NCBI RefSeq assembly: GCF_020089865.1 | Contig: NZ_JAIRBM010000018.1 | Coordinates: 42,251 to 106,250 of the forward strand | Length of the DNA stretch: 64,000 nucleotides | Direction of reading: 5' to 3' | DNA from: Microvirga puerhi | Lineage (GTDB): Bacteria; Pseudomonadota; Alphaproteobacteria; Rhizobiales; Beijerinckiaceae | Shown here: in pieces, positions 59,726 to 64,000 of the stretch | Position numbering within the stretch: the first letter of the stretch is position 1 | Layout of the letters: the number at the start of each line of letters is the position of its first letter | The notes under the pieces: generated by a model | Told to the model about the DNA's origin: nothing | Database searches by the model: none | The model's input: only the letters and a program-made list of their open reading frames with translations | Program-made: the position numbers and the translations under genes

Positions 59726-60862
59726 ATGGCAAAGCAAGCCTATATCGCGGGCTATGTCCGCTCTCCCTTCACCTTCGCTCGCAAGGGCGCGCTGGCCTGC
59801 GTTCGACCGGACGATCTGGGTGCACATGTGATCCGGTCGCTCCTGCAGCACACCGGCGTTCCTGGCGATGAAATCGAGGATGTCGTATGGGGCTGCGCCT
59901 TTCCGGAAGGGGAGCAGGGGATCAATATCGGCCGCGTCGTCGGACTTCTGGCGGGACTGCCGGAGAGCGTAGCGGGTGCTACGATCAACCGCTGGTGCGG
60001 CTCGTCGATCCAGGCCGTGCAGATGGCGGCTGGCATGCTGGCAATGAATGCGGGCGACGCCTTCATCGCCGGCGGGACGGAAAGCATGTCGCGCGTGCCG
60101 ATGATGGGTTTCAACCTGCTGCCGCATCCGAGTTGGAGCAGGCAGACGATCGACGACTACGTCAATGTCGGATTGACGGCTGAGCGTGTCGCGCGGGAAT
60201 GCAACGTAACCCGCCAGGATCAGGACGGGTTTGCCCATGCAAGCCACTCCAAGGCGCTCGCCGCACAGGCGGATGGACGGCTCGCGGCTGAAATCGCTCC
60301 ATATGAGACCGAAGTAGGAATCGTCGCGAATGACGGCTGCATTCGCGATACGAGTTTGGAGAAGCTCGCGGAGCTCAAGACTGTTTTCCTGAAAGACGGA
60401 ACTGTGACGGCGGCCTCATCCTCTCCAATGACCGATGGAGCAACGGCGGTATTGGTATGCAGCGAGGACTTCATAAAGCGCCACGGGCTCGTGCCGCTGG
60501 CGCGCGTGCAGAGCTTTGCAGTCTCCGGTTGCGCACCCGGGATCATGGGTCTCGGGCCCATCGAGGCGTCTCGTAAGGCGATGAAACGGGCAGGGGTAAC
60601 GATCGAGGATATTGATATCGTCGAGATGAACGAGGCCTTTGCGGCTCAGGCCGAAGCATGTCGTCGCGCGCTCGAGATCGATCCGGTCAAACTGAACGTC
60701 GATGGCGGAGCCATTGCCCTCGGGCATCCGCTCGGCGCGACGGGCACCCGGCTCGTGGGCAAGGCCGCGACACTTCTCAAGCGTGAACGCAAGCGCCGGG
60801 CGCTGGCGACTCAGTGTATCGGCGGCGGCATGGGCATCGCGATGATCCTGGAGGCCGCATGA
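59726..60862 (+). CDS. acetyl-CoA acyltransferase (thiolase)
   Basis: A 378-residue thiolase: C91 in TINRWCGSSIQA, H334 in LGHPLGATGTR and C364 in TQCIGGGMGIA. FadA-like and partner of the following bifunctional protein (overlap ATGA at 60859), so together they form the last steps of beta-oxidation. Confidence 0.92.
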   Translation: MAKQAYIAGYVRSPFTFARKGALACVRPDDLGAHVIRSLLQHTGVPGDEIEDVVWGCAFPEGEQGINIGRVVGLLAGLPESVAGATINRWCGSSIQAVQMAAGMLAMNAGDAFIAGGTESMSRVPMMGFNLLPHPSWSRQTIDDYVNVGLTAERVARECNVTRQDQDGFAHASHSKALAAQADGRLAAEIAPYETEVGIVANDGCIRDTSLEKLAELKTVFLKDGTVTAASSSPMTDGATAVLVCSEDFIKRHGLVPLARVQSFAVSGCAPGIMGLGPIEASRKAMKRAGVTIEDIDIVEMNEAFAAQAEACRRALEIDPVKLNVDGGAIALGHPLGATGTRLVGKAATLLKRERKRRALATQCIGGGMGIAMILEAA

Positions 60863-63183
60863 ACGCTCCCGCTCGCATCTCGTTTCCGCAGGCCCTCGGC
60901 ATGGAAACCTCAGGCATCCGCCGTGTCGCCGTCATCGGCGCGGGCTCGATGGGCTCAGGCATTGCGGCTCAATTTGCGAATGCCGGAATTCTCGTCGATC
61001 TGCTGGACGTCCCCGGCCATGAGAATCGCAACGGTCCGGCCGAAGGCGGTGTCGCTCGGCAGGTCAAGGCCGGTGGTTTCATGGGAGCGGAATGCCCGAC
61101 CCTAGTTCGGACCGGCAATGTGTCGGATCATTTGCATCGCTTGGCCGAAGCCGACTGGATTGTCGAGGCCGTGATCGAGGATCTGGCGATCAAACGTGAT
61201 CTTTACCGCCGGATCGAGACGATTCGCCGCCCGGGCACCATCGTTTCTTCGAACACCTCGACCATTCCCCGGGCAGAGCTGGTGGAGGGGCTCCGTGACG
61301 ATTTCGCGCGAGATTTCATTATCACGCACTTTTTCAACCCGCCGCGCGTGATGCAGCTGGTTGAGATCGTCTCAGCTCCTGAGAACCGAGCCGATCTCGT
61401 GAAACGGGCCGTCACCGCGTCGGAAGCCGTCCTGGGCAAAACCGTCGTCATGTGCCGGGACACGCCAGGCTTCATTGCCAACCGAATTGGCTGTTACTGG
61501 ATCGCTGTCGGCATCTGCGAGGCAATGCGCCTCGGGTTGTCGGTTGAGGAGGCAGACGCGGTCAATGCCGCTTTCGGCATTCCGCGCACCGGTGTCTTCG
61601 GTCTCCTCGATCTCATCGGCATCGATCTTGTGCCGCATGTCTGGGGAAGTCTCATGAGGATGCTGCCGGTCACAGATGATATCCATACCTTCGATCTGCC
61701 CGCCAACCCTTTAGTCCGGACGATGATCGCTGGTGGTCGCCACGGTCGCAAGACAAGTCAGGGCTTTTACCGGAAGACAAAAGATGGATCCCGGGAAGTG
61801 TTGGATCTGACGAGCAGCACTTATCGGCCGGAAGCGTCCGTTGCGCGCGATGCTCTCCCGGGTGGCGGCGACTTGGCGGCTCTCCTTGCGGATGACGGTA
61901 AACTCGGCACCTATGCGTTTTCCGTTCTGTCGCACGTCGTCGCCTATGCCGCGCAGCATGGGTCCGAGCTCGCCGCCGACGTCGCTGCCATCGATACGGC
62001 CATTGCCCTTGGTTACTCGTGGCGCGAGGGTCCGTTCCGGCTCGCAGACAGAGCCGGCATCAACACCCTTGTCAAACGGATGGCAGCGGCGGGCAAGCCG
62101 GTTCCGCCGCTCCTTACCGGTATTGAAGCGCAAAATGGATTCTATGATCGCGGGCCACTTTTGACGACCGGGGCCGGCCGGGCCTCGCTCAAGGCACCTA
62201 GTCTCCTCTCGGAAGCGGCAGTGATTGCAGGTAACACCGGGGCACGGCTGCGTGACATCGGAGATGGCGTCGCCTGCTTCGAAGTGACGACGAAAATGGG
62301 GACTCTTGGGCCAGATGCTTTCGACATGCTCGAGGACACGCTTGCCCGGGCAGGTCAGGACTATCAAGCACTGGTCATCGGCAACGAGGACGCACGCGCC
62401 TTTTCCGCAGGAGCCGACCTCTCATTCATTCTAAGGCTGATCGATGGCGACGGCCTCGAAGCCCTGAGGTCCTACATAGGGCGTGGCCAGGAACTTTTTC
62501 TGGCCATGAAATATCTCCCTGTGCCCGTAATTGCGGCAGCCCATGGGTTTGCTTTGGGAGGTGGCTGCGAGTTGATGCTCCATGCGGATGCGATCGTCGC
62601 CCATGCGGAGCTGAATGCTGGTTTGCCGGAGATGAAGGTCGGCCTTATTCCTGCATGGGGCGGATGCACGCAGCTTCTCCTTCGCGCGCAGGAAGGAGAG
62701 AGTGCGAAGGGGCCGGTCGCCTCTGCCACCAGGGCTTTCGAGACGATTCAGTCTGCTGGAATGTCAGGCTCGGCGCTTCAGGCCCGGGAAATGGGGCTTC
62801 TGCGGAATACCGACGGAATCGTGATGCACCGCTCGCACCTCATTCCCGCTGCGAAGAGCCGGGCGCTTGCAATGGTCGAGGAGGGCTACAGCCCGCCTGA
62901 ACGGGCGCTTCTGACGGCTGCAGGCCCGTCAGGGCGGCTTGGTCTCCTGGCACCGGTCTCCGCTGCGGTCCAGGCTGGCCGGCTAAGCGCGACCGACGAT
63001 GTCATTGCCGGCATGCTGGCCTCGGTGCTCGTTGGCGGATCCGGAGGAGATCCGACCCGACTGATGACGGAAGCTGACGTAATGCGTCTTGAGCGGGAGA
63101 CGCTGGTCGCATTGGCCAAGATGCCGACAACGCGTGTGCGCATGGAGCATATGCGGAAGACTGGCAAACCGTTGAAGGATTGA
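60859..63183 (+). CDS. 3-hydroxyacyl-CoA dehydrogenase/enoyl-CoA hydratase (FadN-type bifunctional enzyme)
   Basis: A 774-residue bifunctional enzyme with dehydrogenase first and hydratase last, opposite to FadB/FadJ and as in FadN of Bacillus. GAGSMGSG (27-34) binds NAD; THFFNPPRVMQLVEIV carries the catalytic His; the C-terminal crotonase half has FSAGADLSF and both glutamates (GGGCELMLHAD and LPEMKVGLIPAWGG), so hydratase activity is expected. Pairs with the thiolase. The usual FadN-group length is about 780. Confidence 0.93.
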   Translation: MNAPARISFPQALGMETSGIRRVAVIGAGSMGSGIAAQFANAGILVDLLDVPGHENRNGPAEGGVARQVKAGGFMGAECPTLVRTGNVSDHLHRLAEADWIVEAVIEDLAIKRDLYRRIETIRRPGTIVSSNTSTIPRAELVEGLRDDFARDFIITHFFNPPRVMQLVEIVSAPENRADLVKRAVTASEAVLGKTVVMCRDTPGFIANRIGCYWIAVGICEAMRLGLSVEEADAVNAAFGIPRTGVFGLLDLIGIDLVPHVWGSLMRMLPVTDDIHTFDLPANPLVRTMIAGGRHGRKTSQGFYRKTKDGSREVLDLTSSTYRPEASVARDALPGGGDLAALLADDGKLGTYAFSVLSHVVAYAAQHGSELAADVAAIDTAIALGYSWREGPFRLADRAGINTLVKRMAAAGKPVPPLLTGIEAQNGFYDRGPLLTTGAGRASLKAPSLLSEAAVIAGNTGARLRDIGDGVACFEVTTKMGTLGPDAFDMLEDTLARAGQDYQALVIGNEDARAFSAGADLSFILRLIDGDGLEALRSYIGRGQELFLAMKYLPVPVIAAAHGFALGGGCELMLHADAIVAHAELNAGLPEMKVGLIPAWGGCTQLLLRAQEGESAKGPVASATRAFETIQSAGMSGSALQAREMGLLRNTDGIVMHRSHLIPAAKSRALAMVEEGYSPPERALLTAAGPSGRLGLLAPVSAAVQAGRLSATDDVIAGMLASVLVGGSGGDPTRLMTEADVMRLERETLVALAKMPTTRVRMEHMRKTGKPLKD

Positions 63184-63248
63184 TTGTCTCAGTAGCGATC
63201 CTTCAGGCATCAAATCATGAATCAAAACGGACGAGTAGGTAGTCTCCG

Positions 63249-63998
63249 ATGAAGCTTCTTGTGTGTGTGAAGCGGGTTGTCGATTTCAATGTGAAGATCC
63301 GTGTGAAGGGGGACGGGTCGGGTGTCGAGCTGGCGAACGTCAAGATGTCGATGAACCCATTCGACGAGATTGCGGTCGAGGAAGCCCTCCGCCTCAAAGA
63401 GCAGGGCAAGGCGACCGAAGTGGTGGCGGTGTCGATCGGCCCGCAACAGGCCGCCGAGACGATCCGCACGGCACTCGCCATGGGCGCCGACCGCGGCCTT
63501 CTGGTGAAGACCGATGCGAGCGTCGAGCCGCTGGCCGTGGCCAAGATCCTCAAGGCGGTGATCGCGCAGGAAAAGCCCGATCTCGTGATCCTGGGCAAGC
63601 AGGCCATCGACGACGATGCCAACCAGACCGGCCAGATGCTCGCGGCGCTCTTGGGCTGGCCGCAAGGCACCTTCGCCTTCAAGGTGGCCGTGGACGGCAA
63701 CACTCTCGAGGTCACCCGCGAGGTCGATGGTGGCCTGCAGACCGTCGCGCTGACCCTGCCGGCGATCGTCACCACGGACCTGCGCCTCAACGAGCCGCGC
63801 TATGCCAGCCTGCCCAACATCATGAAGGCCAAGAAGAAGCCGCTCGACGAGACCTCGCCTGAGGCGCTCGGCGTCGATGTCGCGCCGCGCCTGAAGGTGC
63901 TCAAAACGGCCGAGCCCGGCGGGCGCAAGGCCGGCGTCAAGGTGGCCTCCGTCACCGAGCTGGTCGCCAAGCTGAAGACCGAAGCCGGCGTGCTCTAA
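63249..63998 (+). CDS. etfB: electron transfer flavoprotein beta subunit
   Basis: A 249-residue ETF beta subunit: [64 protein letters not shown] (AMP-binding) and the recognition loop [17 protein letters not shown]. Receives electrons from the acyl-CoA dehydrogenases. The partner etfA should follow beyond the window. Third-position GC is markedly higher than in the preceding genes, as for a highly expressed core gene. Confidence 0.93.
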   Translation: MKLLVCVKRVVDFNVKIRVKGDGSGVELANVKMSMNPFDEIAVEEALRLKEQGKATEVVAVSIGPQQAAETIRTALAMGADRGLLVKTDASVEPLAVAKILKAVIAQEKPDLVILGKQAIDDDANQTGQMLAALLGWPQGTFAFKVAVDGNTLEVTREVDGGLQTVALTLPAIVTTDLRLNEPRYASLPNIMKAKKKPLDETSPEALGVDVAPRLKVLKTAEPGGRKAGVKVASVTELVAKLKTEAGVL

Positions 63999-64000
63999 GG

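Overview
The window looks like a secondary replicon, or an integrated plasmid segment, of an alphaproteobacterium of the order Hyphomicrobiales (Rhizobiales); something near Methylobacterium/Microvirga or Bosea would fit. The basis is moderately high GC DNA with alphaproteobacterial gene styles, a six-gene Mnh/Pha antiporter operon with fused subunits A and B, a RepC-type replication initiator of the repABC class with its antisense RNA, and many ABC uptake systems beside beta-oxidation genes. The genus assignment is inference. No tRNA, rRNA, CRISPR array or intact insertion sequence was seen.

Region 1 (1-2.6 kb, minus strand) ends an UgpC/MalK-type sugar or glycerophosphodiester uptake operon (ATPase running off the left edge, plus a metallophosphoesterase) behind a 28-bp near-perfect palindrome, followed by a lone receiver-domain protein. 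Region 2 (3.0-12.8 kb, plus) is one long operon: GntR/FCD regulator, a complete Dpp/Opp-type transporter, and an SDR, a PuuE/PgdA-like deacetylase, a gamma-glutamyltransferase-family enzyme and a RidA protein embedded in it, suggesting uptake and hydrolysis of a small amide, cyclic imide or gamma-glutamyl compound. Region 3 (13-24 kb) holds small genes (VOC protein, orphan BrnA antitoxin, HTH protein), the mnh operon, and a cspA-infA-orf-orf string with a terminator between cspA and infA.

Region 4 (23.3-30.8 kb, plus) is a GntR/UTRA-controlled catabolic and transport locus: SDR, an unusual E1alpha-E1beta-lipoyl fusion, a D-2-hydroxyacid dehydrogenase, and an amino-acid-type ABC importer that lacks its own ATPase. 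A perfect palindrome overlaps the -10 of its promoter. Region 5 (30.8-36.3 kb) is AT-richer accessory DNA: a hipA kinase toxin followed by an HTH protein with a large C-terminal domain that I recall from Schlafen/AlbA_2-type proteins, then a compact replicon (two hairpins, a small ribbon-helix-helix-like protein, a ctRNA antisense gene, repC with an SD-sequestering hairpin and an internal AT-rich repeat) and a membrane-anchored DUF2726 protein. No repA/repB is present.

Region 6 (36.5-64 kb) is a coenzyme A-based catabolic island: MaoC hydratase, two nitronate monooxygenase-like flavoproteins, three crotonases, five acyl-CoA dehydrogenases (four as two adjacent long/short pairs resembling heteromeric enzymes), three SDR or CoA-transferase/racemase steps, an acyl-CoA ligase, two thiolases, a FadN-type bifunctional enzyme and EtfB, together with a complete LivKHMGF importer and IclR and TetR regulators. 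Together they could import a carboxylic acid, activate it, epimerise the alpha-methyl branch and oxidise it to acyl-CoA units, passing electrons to ETF. Substrate identity cannot be read from the sequence; a branched, alicyclic or steroid-side-chain-like acid is the best inference.
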